NCBI GenBank assembly: GCA_020026275.1
Contig: JAHHQQ010000012.1
Coordinates: 1 to 57,041 of the forward strand
Direction: 5' to 3'
From: Bacteroidales bacterium
GTDB lineage: Bacteria > Bacteroidota > Bacteroidia > Bacteroidales > UBA932
DNA length: 57,041 bases
Part shown: piece after piece, positions 35,239 through 43,886 of the stretch
Position numbering within the stretch: position 1 is the stretch's first letter
Layout: the number at the start of each line of letters is the position of its first letter
Program-made: the position numbers and the translations under genes
The notes under the pieces: generated by a model
What the model was told of the DNA's origin: nothing
Databases searched by the model: none
The model's input: the letters and a program-made list of their open reading frames with translations, nothing else

Positions 35239-35246
35239 TATCTTTG
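35239..35246 (+). promoter_or_regulatory. -7 box of the TPR gene
   Basis: TATCTTTG fits TAnnTTTG. Upstream element not clear. Start near 35252, giving a leader of about 42 nt. Confidence 0.4.
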
Positions 35247-35294
35247 TTTCATTGGCAGTAAATAGTAGATAATCAAACTAAAAATCAAAATATC

Positions 35295-36236
35295 ATGAAA
35301 AAAGTTATTCTTGTATTTGTTGCAGCTTTCCTTTCATTGGGAATCGCTTGTGCTCAAGATATGGCCAAAGCCACAGAAACTTATAACAATGGTGCGACTT
35401 CCCTCTCTATGGGTGACAAAGTGAGCGCACTGCAGTATTTCAAGGAAGCCCTCTCCATTGGCGAGAAATTGGGAGCAGAAGCCTCTGAACTGGTAACCAA
35501 CTGCAAAAATGCCATTCCTGGAGTAATCCTCTCTATCGGAAAAGAGGCATTCAACAACCAGAACTTTGATGAGGCTCTCATCAAATTCCAGGAAGCACAG
35601 AAAGCCGCTGCCGACTATAAAATACAGGATGTACTGGATGAATGCAAATCTCTTATTCCTCAAGTAGGAATCCAGAAAGACCTCTTCCTCGCTAACGAGG
35701 CTTATGACAAGAAAGATATGGCAGCTGCCATTGACGGTTTCAAGAAAGTAATTGCCGCTGATTCCACCAACTCAGTAGCTTCCATCCGTCTTATTCAGAG
35801 TCTTGCCGCTACCGGAGACCTTGATGGCGCCAAGAATTTCCTTGGTCTGGCACAGGCAAACGGACAAGGTGAAAACGCCAACAAAGTGCTCGGTGTCTCT
35901 TTCCTGAAAAGCGCTGTAGCTGCCCTCAAGGCAAAGAAATTCGAGAAGGCCATCTCACACGCTGAAAGCGCGGCTGAACTCGTGAACAACCCACAGGCCT
36001 GGTTGATTGCAGGTCAGGCAGCCAGCAAACTGAGCAAGAACACCGATGCCATCACCTACTTCGAGAAATATCTCCAGGGCGCGCCAAGCGCAAAGAATGC
36101 AGGTGCCATCGCTTATACACTCGGTGCTCTTTATCAAGGCCAGAAGAACAAGGAAAAAGCTCTTGAGAACTACAAGCTCGCCAAAGACAAAGGCTATGCT
36201 CTTGCACAGCAGATGATTGATGCATTGAGCAAATAA
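35295..36236 (+). CDS. Exported tetratricopeptide-repeat protein
   Basis: 313 residues. Signal peptide ends at ACAQ. Several TPR units run through the mature chain (about 30-310), for example NNGATSLSMGDKVSALQYFKEAL, ANEAYDKKDMAAAIDGFKKVI, KKFEKAISHAESA and IAYTLGALYQGQKNKEKALENYKLA. Probably a periplasmic scaffold for protein-protein contacts; no enzymatic domain. The U32 gene begins 12 bp downstream, so it may be read through, although the two products act in different compartments. Confidence 0.85.
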   Translation: MKKVILVFVAAFLSLGIACAQDMAKATETYNNGATSLSMGDKVSALQYFKEALSIGEKLGAEASELVTNCKNAIPGVILSIGKEAFNNQNFDEALIKFQEAQKAAADYKIQDVLDECKSLIPQVGIQKDLFLANEAYDKKDMAAAIDGFKKVIAADSTNSVASIRLIQSLAATGDLDGAKNFLGLAQANGQGENANKVLGVSFLKSAVAALKAKKFEKAISHAESAAELVNNPQAWLIAGQAASKLSKNTDAITYFEKYLQGAPSAKNAGAIAYTLGALYQGQKNKEKALENYKLAKDKGYALAQQMIDALSK

Positions 36237-36248
36237 TATCTTGTCGGG

Positions 36249-38126
36249 ATGCATGTTCAGCTAGAATTGCTTGCACCTGCGAGAAATGCAGAAATCGGCA
36301 TCGCAGCCATCGACTGTGGTGCCGATGCTGTATATATTGCCGGCCCGGCCTTCGGAGCCAGACAAGCGGCAGGAAATTCCATTGAAGATCTCCAGAAGCT
36401 CTGTACCTATGCTCACCAGTACGGATCAAGGATTTTCGTGACACTCAACACCATCCTCTATGACGAAGAACTGGAAGAAGCCGGGCAGCTTCTTCAGGAG
36501 GTTGCAGCGGCAGGTGCAGACGCTGTCATCATCCAAGACACAGCCCTTCTTGCTCTTGCAGAAAAAAACGACATTCCGTCCCACCTAGAATTGCATGCTT
36601 CCACCCAATGCGCCATCCGCACTCCAGAACAGGCCCGTTTCCTCGAAAGTCTCGGTTTCTCACGCATTGTACTGGAAAGGGAGCTCTCCCTCCAGCAGAT
36701 TCAAGCCATTCGGGAGGCCGTACAATGTGAACTGGAATTTTTTGTCCACGGCGCCCTATGCGTATGTTACAGCGGACAATGCTACATTTCTGAGTATATC
36801 AGCGGTCGTAGCGCAAATAGAGGAGCCTGTATGCAAGCCTGCCGTTCCAGATACAATCTAGTGGACAACTCCGGCAAAACACTGGTCAGGAACAAAGCTC
36901 TCCTATCTCTAAAAGACTACAAATTGATTGGCAACATTCAAGATCTTGCAGATAGCGGAATCTGTTCCTTCAAGATTGAAGGGCGACTCAAAAACATTTC
37001 CTATGTAAAGAATGTTGTCAGAGCCTATTCCATGGCGATAGACACGCTTGTGGACCAATATCCGGGTCGATATGTCAGAGCTTCTTTCGGGAAAGTCAAA
37101 AAAGGTTTCCAACCTGATCTTGACAAGACTTTCAACCGAAGCTATACTTCTCTCTTCATTGATGGCCAACGAGGCAAATGGGCCTCGATGGACGCACCGA
37201 AAGGCATGGGAGAAGAAATCGGAAAAGTTTCATTCATCCGATATTTGGGAAAGGAAGAGATGGAGATAATCATCCGAAACAAACAAGACTCACTTAAATT
37301 GAGCAATGGAGATGGGTTCTCTTTCTACACCGACAAAGAAATCATTGGCTTTAGAGGCGATATCTGCCATGGCAACCAGATTCGTTGCAAACGAATTTCA
37401 GAATTAAAGACCGGTATTCGACTCTTCCGCAACTTCAGTACCGATTTTGAAAAATCACTTGTTTCCCAACCATGCCAGAGGGAAATGGACGTCGAATTGC
37501 AGGTCAGCATCTCTGCTCCTTCAACCCATACCAATGATTATATTTTGACCGCACAAGCCAGAACAGAGGATGGCAGGACAGCCAGCTTTTCCATATCCAG
37601 TGCAGAAGCCGCCAAAGACACAGAACGAATGAGTCAGCTCATCCAGACACAACTCTCAAAAAAGAGTGGCATCTATTCCTTTCATGCTTCCCTGCCAACA
37701 GGAAGCAGGACGTTTCCATTCCTGAGTTCTTCTGCCTTGAATTCTGTCCGCCGTGAACTTGCAAATCTGTTAGACAAGAAAGATTGTCTAAAGAGACCAG
37801 CAACTGTTCTAACTGGAAAAAAAGAACAAATTGCTCTTCCCGACAAAGTCATCACCTACAAACAGAATATCTCCAACCATTTGGCAAGTGCCTTGATGAC
37901 CAAACTCGGTGCTACTGAAATTGAACCGGCATTCGAAATCGCGCACCAAGCCAAAGCAGAACTGATGAGAACCAAATATTGCATTCGGTATGAATTGGGG
38001 ATCTGCCCGCACCATCAAGGAGCCAAAGAAAGCGGACCTCTGTTTCTTATAAACAATGGTCAACGCTTCCCTCTCCTTTTCGACTGCAAGAACTGCGAGA
38101 TGGTCATCAAAACTCCTGAGAAATAG
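36249..38126 (+). CDS. U32 family peptidase-like protein (RlhA-type)
   Basis: Cytosolic, 625 residues. The N-terminal TIM-barrel domain carries the U32 signature FFVHGALCVCYSGQC and the following SGRSANRGACMQACR, whose cysteines bind an iron-sulfur cluster in related RNA-hydroxylating enzymes. The long C-terminal part (about 380-600), with a final LFDCKNCEM, resembles the arrangement in E. coli RlhA (YdcP), which hydroxylates C2501 of 23S rRNA. That role is more likely than proteolysis, but is inferred from size and layout. The 3' end overlaps the convergent lipoprotein gene by 20 bases. Confidence 0.83.
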   Translation: MHVQLELLAPARNAEIGIAAIDCGADAVYIAGPAFGARQAAGNSIEDLQKLCTYAHQYGSRIFVTLNTILYDEELEEAGQLLQEVAAAGADAVIIQDTALLALAEKNDIPSHLELHASTQCAIRTPEQARFLESLGFSRIVLERELSLQQIQAIREAVQCELEFFVHGALCVCYSGQCYISEYISGRSANRGACMQACRSRYNLVDNSGKTLVRNKALLSLKDYKLIGNIQDLADSGICSFKIEGRLKNISYVKNVVRAYSMAIDTLVDQYPGRYVRASFGKVKKGFQPDLDKTFNRSYTSLFIDGQRGKWASMDAPKGMGEEIGKVSFIRYLGKEEMEIIIRNKQDSLKLSNGDGFSFYTDKEIIGFRGDICHGNQIRCKRISELKTGIRLFRNFSTDFEKSLVSQPCQREMDVELQVSISAPSTHTNDYILTAQARTEDGRTASFSISSAEAAKDTERMSQLIQTQLSKKSGIYSFHASLPTGSRTFPFLSSSALNSVRRELANLLDKKDCLKRPATVLTGKKEQIALPDKVITYKQNISNHLASALMTKLGATEIEPAFEIAHQAKAELMRTKYCIRYELGICPHHQGAKESGPLFLINNGQRFPLLFDCKNCEMVIKTPEK

Positions 38127-39402
38127 GCTGTACTCCCTCTTCCATGATTTCAAAAGTCAGACGGACATCTCCAAAATTCTCTGCAGCATTGCTCCTGTTC
38201 CAAAAATATTTAGTGGACAAACTACCACGCCAGACAATATCATCTCTACTGTTGTACGGAATAGATACAACAAATCCATAAGACTTGGAACGAATCTTGA
38301 CGACTGCCTCACAATCCCATTTCATACGTTTTCCGCCATCGTCCTCAATCATCATGAAAGCCGAATTGACCAGTTGGGGGCTCATATCTGAAATCAACAC
38401 TGTATTGAGTGGTTTAGGGATTCCTATTTCATTTCGCCTGACTACCACCATGAAGTCCGTAATGATTGGATTGAATAACTGGAGTTCCTCCTCTGTACTG
38501 GCTGTAAACTCTTCTACAGACCCACATTTCAAGAAAAACTCTGATGCCCCGGCAAACCATGTGTCATAATTTCGCATTGCCGTAAATTCTTTGATTCGCA
38601 AGGTCTTCAGAACCGGATTCTGCGGGTCAGAGACTTCTCTCGTACAACAACCCGGTTCAACCGTAACAGAGCCTCCTCCCGTTCCCCAATTTGGATCAGC
38701 ATGCCGATGGACTTCTATAGAAGTGAAGTCACTGTCCTCATTGAGATTTATGACCCAGACGGGAACTTCAGAAGCCAGTTCTTCCGTAACCATCACTTCT
38801 TCCACCTGCCGCTCTTCTCCTTCCCCTGCCAGCCGATATCCAATATTGGAGACATCTCCATTGCAAGGATCAAATGTAATGATTGGCAAAGTCTTACCAT
38901 CCCATCGTTCAGAATAAGGCCAATAGATTTGGGTCTGAGAACGGGACAACAAATCAAGAAACTGTGCAGGTGTCAGCACAGAAGGACAGGCAGCACATTT
39001 CGTAGCCGTCCGATTCAGATAAGAAGCCAACAGATCTTTTAAAGGCCTTTTATAAATCTTCTCTGATTTGACCAGAGGCGAAGACAAATAGGAACCATCC
39101 CCAGCCTTGGCAGACAACTGCTGGAGTTTCTTGGCTCCCACTCCCCGCCCGGGCATTTCCAGCAAATCCTTCATCAGATATTCCTCATCATAACCATTGC
39201 GAGAAGAGGAAGATACGGCATCGTGAACTTCAACGACCTGTTCCACATCTAGCGGCAAATTCGAAAATATCTGAGCAAGCTGATTCAGATTCACTTCCGA
39301 GACTTCTGCAGTCTTTACCTCTTCCATACTCCCCAGCTGCTTTGTACAGCAAATTGCGCAACAAGACAAAAGCAGGAGTCCATACATAACACATCTCTTC
39401 AT
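38107..39402 (-). CDS. Lipoprotein of unknown function
   Basis: The frame is open from 39480, but the first 26 codons run through the prmC terminator hairpin, and the ATG at 39402 gives a proper lipoprotein signal (MKRCVMYGLLLLSCCAICC); 431 residues. The mature part has an acidic N-terminal region, a Cys pair in TKCAACPS (about 142-149), and a beta-rich C-terminal half with GTGGGSVTVEPGCC and repeated Trp/Asp-rich strands. No family recognised. It lies downstream of prmC but behind a terminator, with no good promoter of its own, so its expression may depend on read-through. Codon use resembles its neighbours. Confidence 0.65.
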   Translation of the reverse strand: MKRCVMYGLLLLSCCAICCTKQLGSMEEVKTAEVSEVNLNQLAQIFSNLPLDVEQVVEVHDAVSSSSRNGYDEEYLMKDLLEMPGRGVGAKKLQQLSAKAGDGSYLSSPLVKSEKIYKRPLKDLLASYLNRTATKCAACPSVLTPAQFLDLLSRSQTQIYWPYSERWDGKTLPIITFDPCNGDVSNIGYRLAGEGEERQVEEVMVTEELASEVPVWVINLNEDSDFTSIEVHRHADPNWGTGGGSVTVEPGCCTREVSDPQNPVLKTLRIKEFTAMRNYDTWFAGASEFFLKCGSVEEFTASTEEELQLFNPIITDFMVVVRRNEIGIPKPLNTVLISDMSPQLVNSAFMMIEDDGGKRMKWDCEAVVKIRSKSYGFVVSIPYNSRDDIVWRGSLSTKYFWNRSNAAENFGDVRLTFEIMEEGVQPISQEF

Positions 39403-39427
39403 AATTCCCTTTTTTCCACAAAAGGAC

Positions 39428-39466
39428 AAAAAAATATCCGTATTCAGAAAAGGAATACGGATATTT
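39428..39466 (-). terminator. Terminator after prmC
   Basis: Perfect 14-bp stem AAATATCCGTATTC (39432-39445) with GAATACGGATATTT (39453-39466), loop 7; on the minus strand followed by a T run. Confidence 0.85.
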
Positions 39467-39497
39467 GTCAAAAACGGCATCTGAAAAGATCAGATGC

Positions 39498-40400
39498 TTA
39501 TTTCTTGTAAGTGATGAAGCGTTTCTTATCATAAAAGTCCCGGATGATTTCCGTCTCGGAAAAGCCTTCGTCAATCATTATCTGCTCGGTCTCATTTCCC
39601 AGCAGGGAATTGATTTCTGTCATGCCGAAGCCTTCTGGAGACAAGAAACGGGTGCTCCATTTGGCGATTGCCTTATAAAATTTCAGAGAATCATTGTCTG
39701 GAACGAACAAAGCCATTGCTGGCTCATAATCCAGAACATTCTTGCGCATCGTAGGCTTTTCAGACTCCATGATATAGGGAGGGTTGCTTAAAATAAGGTC
39801 AAAAGTACCATATTCAAAATCCTGCTCCCAGTCCAGAACATCTGCTTTGACAAAAACAGGGGCTTCTGCTCCTCTTTCCTTCAACAGTGCCGAAAAATCC
39901 TGGCTTCGGGCCACTTCCAAAGCCTCATCTGAAAGATCCACTCCGACAACCTTGCTGTTAGGCACGGCCAAAGCTAAAATCCAAGAAATGCAACCTGTAC
40001 CAGAACAAAGATCCAGAATTCTTACAGGTTCCGCATTCTTTCCATAAGGAATACGCATTCTATGTATCCGAGAAGCGACTTTGATTGCTTCTCGACACAA
40101 TAATTCAGTTTCAGGGCGAGGGATGAGGACCGAAGGATTGACCTTGAATTCCACTCCACAAAACTCCGCCTTTCCAATTACATATTGAATAGGTTCCCCC
40201 TTTTTCAAACGTTCAAGCGCTTCATACAAAGGCTGTTCCTTATTCTTTGCAATTTTATATTCGGGCTCTATGATATGTGTATAGTTTTTAGTTCCGAGCA
40301 TCGCCTCACACAAAATCATGACAATTGAACGAGCCTCTTTGGTCGGATAAACATTCTCAAGAGCTACCGATCCCTCTTTAATAAAATCTACTAGTAACAT
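39498..40400 (-). CDS. prmC: Release factor glutamine methyltransferase
   Basis: Methylates the GGQ glutamine of RF1 and RF2, raising termination efficiency. 300 residues. N-terminal helical domain (about 1-75), then a Rossmann methyltransferase domain with LDLCSGTGCIS (SAM-binding) and the hallmark SNPPYI. Its ATG overlaps the ddl stop by one base (TAATG), so it is translationally coupled to ddl. Ends before a strong terminator. Confidence 0.94.
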   Translation of the reverse strand: MLLVDFIKEGSVALENVYPTKEARSIVMILCEAMLGTKNYTHIIEPEYKIAKNKEQPLYEALERLKKGEPIQYVIGKAEFCGVEFKVNPSVLIPRPETELLCREAIKVASRIHRMRIPYGKNAEPVRILDLCSGTGCISWILALAVPNSKVVGVDLSDEALEVARSQDFSALLKERGAEAPVFVKADVLDWEQDFEYGTFDLILSNPPYIMESEKPTMRKNVLDYEPAMALFVPDNDSLKFYKAIAKWSTRFLSPEGFGMTEINSLLGNETEQIMIDEGFSETEIIRDFYDKKRFITYKK

Positions 40401-41416
40401 TAAGAATTTTCTATAATAGTTGATAGGAATGCTGTGATATCCAGTCCGGCAGCTCGTACCATCTTAGGCACAAGAGAGGCACTGGTCATTCCTGGTATCG
40501 TATTTACTTCGATAAAATATAAACCTTCTTCAGATAAAATATAATCAATCCGGACCACTCCTTTGCAGCCAAGACGTCCGTAAATCCGCTTCGTGGTGTC
40601 CTGTATCAATTCTGTAACTTCCGCTGATATTCGTGCTGGGCAAATCTCGTCACTATGACCATTGTATTTGGCATCGTAGTCAAAGTATTCATTTTCAGAA
40701 ACAATCTCAATAACAGGAAGAGCTTCCACACTATTTCCATCAGAATAAGCGGCACAAGTAAACTCCCTGCCATTGACAGCTTTCTCCACAATCACAGTAG
40801 GAGTCTCAGAAAAAGCATAGTTGACAGCCTCTGGCAATTCTGATGAAGTTTTGACCTTCGTAATACCGAAACTAGAGCCTCCGCTGGTCGGCTTGACGAA
40901 AACAGGCAACCCCAATTTTTCTACCGCTTCGCGTGAAAATGCCTCCACATCATCTCCCTGACGAACGAAAGCATCTTCTGCCATCTTCACCAAATGAGAA
41001 TCTTTCAGATAGGTCTTGCAAGAATACTTGTCAAAGACCACTGCTGAAACAAAAGAGCTGCAGGAACTGAAAGGAATTCCCAGCATTTCCAAATAGCCCT
41101 GAACCAGACCATTCTCTCCAGGAAAACCATGTTGCATGATATAAGCATAATCAAACTGGATTTTCTCTCCGTACACATTGACCGAGAAATCATTCTTGTT
41201 GATTTCCGGTCGGGCTTCTTCCGGGAAAATGACACGCATGGAATCTTTCTTGCGATATGCGACCAATTGCCACTTGCCAAAACGGGCAAAAATCTCAAAA
41301 ACACTATAAACGGTATCATCTATACGAGAAGCCACAAACTCCCCACTGCGGCAAGAAACTTCCCATTCGGAAGAATCACTTCCATAAATAACTGCTATTG
41401 AATTATATTTAGCCAT
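40400..41416 (-). CDS. ddl: D-alanine-D-alanine ligase
   Basis: ATP-grasp enzyme making the D-Ala-D-Ala dipeptide of peptidoglycan precursors. 338 residues. Seen: HGFPGENGLVQGYLEMLGIPF in the N-terminal domain, VKPTSGGSSFGITKV for ATP binding, and the metal-binding C-terminal FIEVNTIPGMT. It lies 27 bp after the PBP1A gene and overlaps prmC by one base, linking precursor synthesis with the polymerase gene. Confidence 0.94.
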   Translation of the reverse strand: MAKYNSIAVIYGSDSSEWEVSCRSGEFVASRIDDTVYSVFEIFARFGKWQLVAYRKKDSMRVIFPEEARPEINKNDFSVNVYGEKIQFDYAYIMQHGFPGENGLVQGYLEMLGIPFSSCSSFVSAVVFDKYSCKTYLKDSHLVKMAEDAFVRQGDDVEAFSREAVEKLGLPVFVKPTSGGSSFGITKVKTSSELPEAVNYAFSETPTVIVEKAVNGREFTCAAYSDGNSVEALPVIEIVSENEYFDYDAKYNGHSDEICPARISAEVTELIQDTTKRIYGRLGCKGVVRIDYILSEEGLYFIEVNTIPGMTSASLVPKMVRAAGLDITAFLSTIIENS

Positions 41417-41443
41417 AATTGATCCACTGAGATCGAAATAAAT

Positions 41444-43780
41444 TTAGTCAAAGAAAAGGTCGGAATCAGATGATCCAGTCTGATCAATCCCTTTCTCAAG
41501 TTCAGATTCCTTCTCCTGATATCCTGGTGGTGCAACAAACACATCATTTTCAGAAATGCCCAATGTACCGTCCGCAATGACTTTCTTGTAAAAGAGAGCC
41601 CAGATTGGAAGCGACATATTGGACCCCTGTCCCAGAGCGGCAGATTGAAAATGCACCTGCCGATCTTCGGCACCAACCCACACTCCGGCTGTGACAGTTG
41701 GAGTATATCCTATGAACCAACCATCTGAATTGTCGTTCGTGGTTCCGGTTTTTCCTCCAATTGGACCCTTGATCTGATATTTGTATCTCAAACGTACACC
41801 CGTACCATGATCGATGACGGAATTCATCAGATTGACCATTGTATAAGCCGTATTTTCTCCAATGGCCTCACGTTTGCGCCCTACAAATTCACCAATAATG
41901 TTGCCCTGGTTGTCTTCAATCCTGGTCACGAAGGTCGGAGTCGCATAGACACCCTTGGATGGGAACACATTATAGGCGGAAACCATGTCGTACAGAGAAA
42001 TTTCAGGAGAACCGACACAAATAGACGGAACTGCATCTATATGACAGGTAATGCCCATCTTCCTCATAATCTGAACCATTGCCTCCGGCCCGAACTGTTT
42101 CATCAGATAAGCGGAAATATTGTTGGAGCTCTTGGTCAGACCCCATTTGAGAGTAACTGTCTGTCCTATCCATTCCGGCTTGTCCGTACTTCTAGGTGTC
42201 CATGTATTGTCGCCAACAATGATCGTCTGCGGAACATTCACAACCTCTGTGGAGGGAGTCATGCCTTCTTGCATAGCCAACGTATAAAGGAACGGTTTGA
42301 TGGTAGATCCCACCTGACGTTTGCTCTGGCGGACATTGTCATATTTGAAATATCGGTAATTTGGGCCACCGACATAAGCCTTGATTTGACCGGTATTCGG
42401 TTCTATTGCCATGAAAGCTGCCCTTAAAATGGATTTATAGTAACGGATAGAGTCATTTGGACTCATCACGGTATCTGCTCTTCCCTTATGGTTGTAGGCA
42501 AACACAGTCATCCGGACTGGCTTGTCAAAAACTCTTGCAATTTCCGCCTCTGACTTGCCAGCCTTCTTCATGGAGCGATAACGGTCGCTCCAACGTCTGG
42601 CCTGCTTCATGACACGGTCAATAGTCATCCGGTCCACGTCATTGGAGAATGGAGCATTTCTCTTGTTTCTCAAATCTCTCTGGAAACTTGGCTGCAAAGA
42701 TTTGGACAAATGTTCCTCAACGGCCTCTTCAGCATATTTCTGCATCTTGTAATTGATTGTCGTGAAAATACGCAATCCGTCTTTATCCAGATCATACGAA
42801 GTTCCATCCGCTTTCTTGTTCTTGTTCAGCCAACCATATAACTGGTCATTTGCCCAAAGAAGCGAATCAACGGAATACTCTTCCTCATAGGTATAGGATT
42901 TCTTCTTTGGTTCTGTCGCTTTCATGTATCGACGAAGCATATCCCTGAAATAAGGGGCCATACCTGCATTGTGATCTTGAACCTGATAATCCACGACAAT
43001 CGGCAAACGCTGAAGTGAGTCTCTTGATTCTTCTGTAATATATCCTGCCTTCTCCATCTGTCCCAGAACAAAATTCCTGCGGACCAAAGATTTGTCAGGA
43101 TTGATAACCGGATTGTATCGTGTCGGTTTATTGACCATACCTATGAGAGTTGCACTCTCCTCTATCGTCAAATCGGCCGGGTCCTTTCCAAAAAATGTCA
43201 ACGCCGCCGTCTTCACACCATAGGCGCCACTACCAAAGAATACGGCATTGAGGTACATATCCACAATCTCTTCCTTGGTATAGTCACGCTCCAGTTTTAC
43301 AGCCGTTATCCATTCCTTGAACTTGATACCAATCATCTTCACTTTGGAGAAACCGGGAATGGGACTTGAAATATCCGCTCGAGGATATAGAGTCTTTGCC
43401 AGCTGCTGAGTAATGGTACTCCCCCCCCCTTGAGAAGAATCATTGAGCAGAAGAGTCTTGAATATGACACGCGCCAAACTGATGAAATCAATACCACAAT
43501 GGTCATGGAAACGTACGTCCTCGGTTGCTACAGCCGCTTGTACCAGATAAGGGGACAGGTCATCATATCCAACATAAGACCTGTTCTCAATATGAAAGGT
43601 AGTCAATACTTCCCCGTCTTCCGCAATGACCTGAGTAGCCAGTTTGCTGTCGGGATTCTCCAATTCCTCAAATGAAGGAATATCGGCGAAAGCCCATATC
43701 AGAAGAATGGTCAAAACAAACAATGCCGCAGGCGTAAGGACAATTATCCAGAACCATTTGATACATTTCTTCTTATCCAT
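41444..43780 (-). CDS. Class A penicillin-binding protein (PBP1A type)
   Basis: Bifunctional peptidoglycan glycosyltransferase/transpeptidase anchored by one N-terminal transmembrane helix (about 10-31). 778 residues. GT51 domain: ATEDVRFHDHCGID with the catalytic Glu, then GGSTITQQLAKTLYP. Transpeptidase domain: STIKPF (catalytic Ser), KSSNNISA (SxN) and KTGTTND (KTG). The C-terminus ends in an acidic Ser/Asp-rich tail. First gene of the PBP1A-ddl-prmC unit. A -7 box TAATTTTG lies at 43809-43816 on the minus strand, but no TTG at the right distance. Confidence 0.95.
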   Translation of the reverse strand: MDKKKCIKWFWIIVLTPAALFVLTILLIWAFADIPSFEELENPDSKLATQVIAEDGEVLTTFHIENRSYVGYDDLSPYLVQAAVATEDVRFHDHCGIDFISLARVIFKTLLLNDSSQGGGSTITQQLAKTLYPRADISSPIPGFSKVKMIGIKFKEWITAVKLERDYTKEEIVDMYLNAVFFGSGAYGVKTAALTFFGKDPADLTIEESATLIGMVNKPTRYNPVINPDKSLVRRNFVLGQMEKAGYITEESRDSLQRLPIVVDYQVQDHNAGMAPYFRDMLRRYMKATEPKKKSYTYEEEYSVDSLLWANDQLYGWLNKNKKADGTSYDLDKDGLRIFTTINYKMQKYAEEAVEEHLSKSLQPSFQRDLRNKRNAPFSNDVDRMTIDRVMKQARRWSDRYRSMKKAGKSEAEIARVFDKPVRMTVFAYNHKGRADTVMSPNDSIRYYKSILRAAFMAIEPNTGQIKAYVGGPNYRYFKYDNVRQSKRQVGSTIKPFLYTLAMQEGMTPSTEVVNVPQTIIVGDNTWTPRSTDKPEWIGQTVTLKWGLTKSSNNISAYLMKQFGPEAMVQIMRKMGITCHIDAVPSICVGSPEISLYDMVSAYNVFPSKGVYATPTFVTRIEDNQGNIIGEFVGRKREAIGENTAYTMVNLMNSVIDHGTGVRLRYKYQIKGPIGGKTGTTNDNSDGWFIGYTPTVTAGVWVGAEDRQVHFQSAALGQGSNMSLPIWALFYKKVIADGTLGISENDVFVAPPGYQEKESELEKGIDQTGSSDSDLFFD

Positions 43781-43826
43781 AAATTTGCGTTCTTTTCTCT
43801 TAATCGAACAAAATTAACTATAAAAT

Positions 43827-43858
43827 TTGGAAAATTACCCTGTTTGTGGCTTACTTTG
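43827..43858 (+). promoter_or_regulatory. Candidate promoter of topA
   Basis: TTG (43827-43829), 21 nt, TTACTTTG (43851-43858), one mismatch to TAnnTTTG. Leader of about 22 nt to the ATG at 43887. Confidence 0.4.
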
Positions 43859-43886
43859 CATTCATATACATAAAAACTAATCTGAT

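Noticed and set aside
39403..39480. N-terminal extension of the unknown lipoprotein to 39480
   Set aside because: These codons lie in the prmC terminator hairpin, and the internal ATG at 39402 yields a proper lipoprotein signal.
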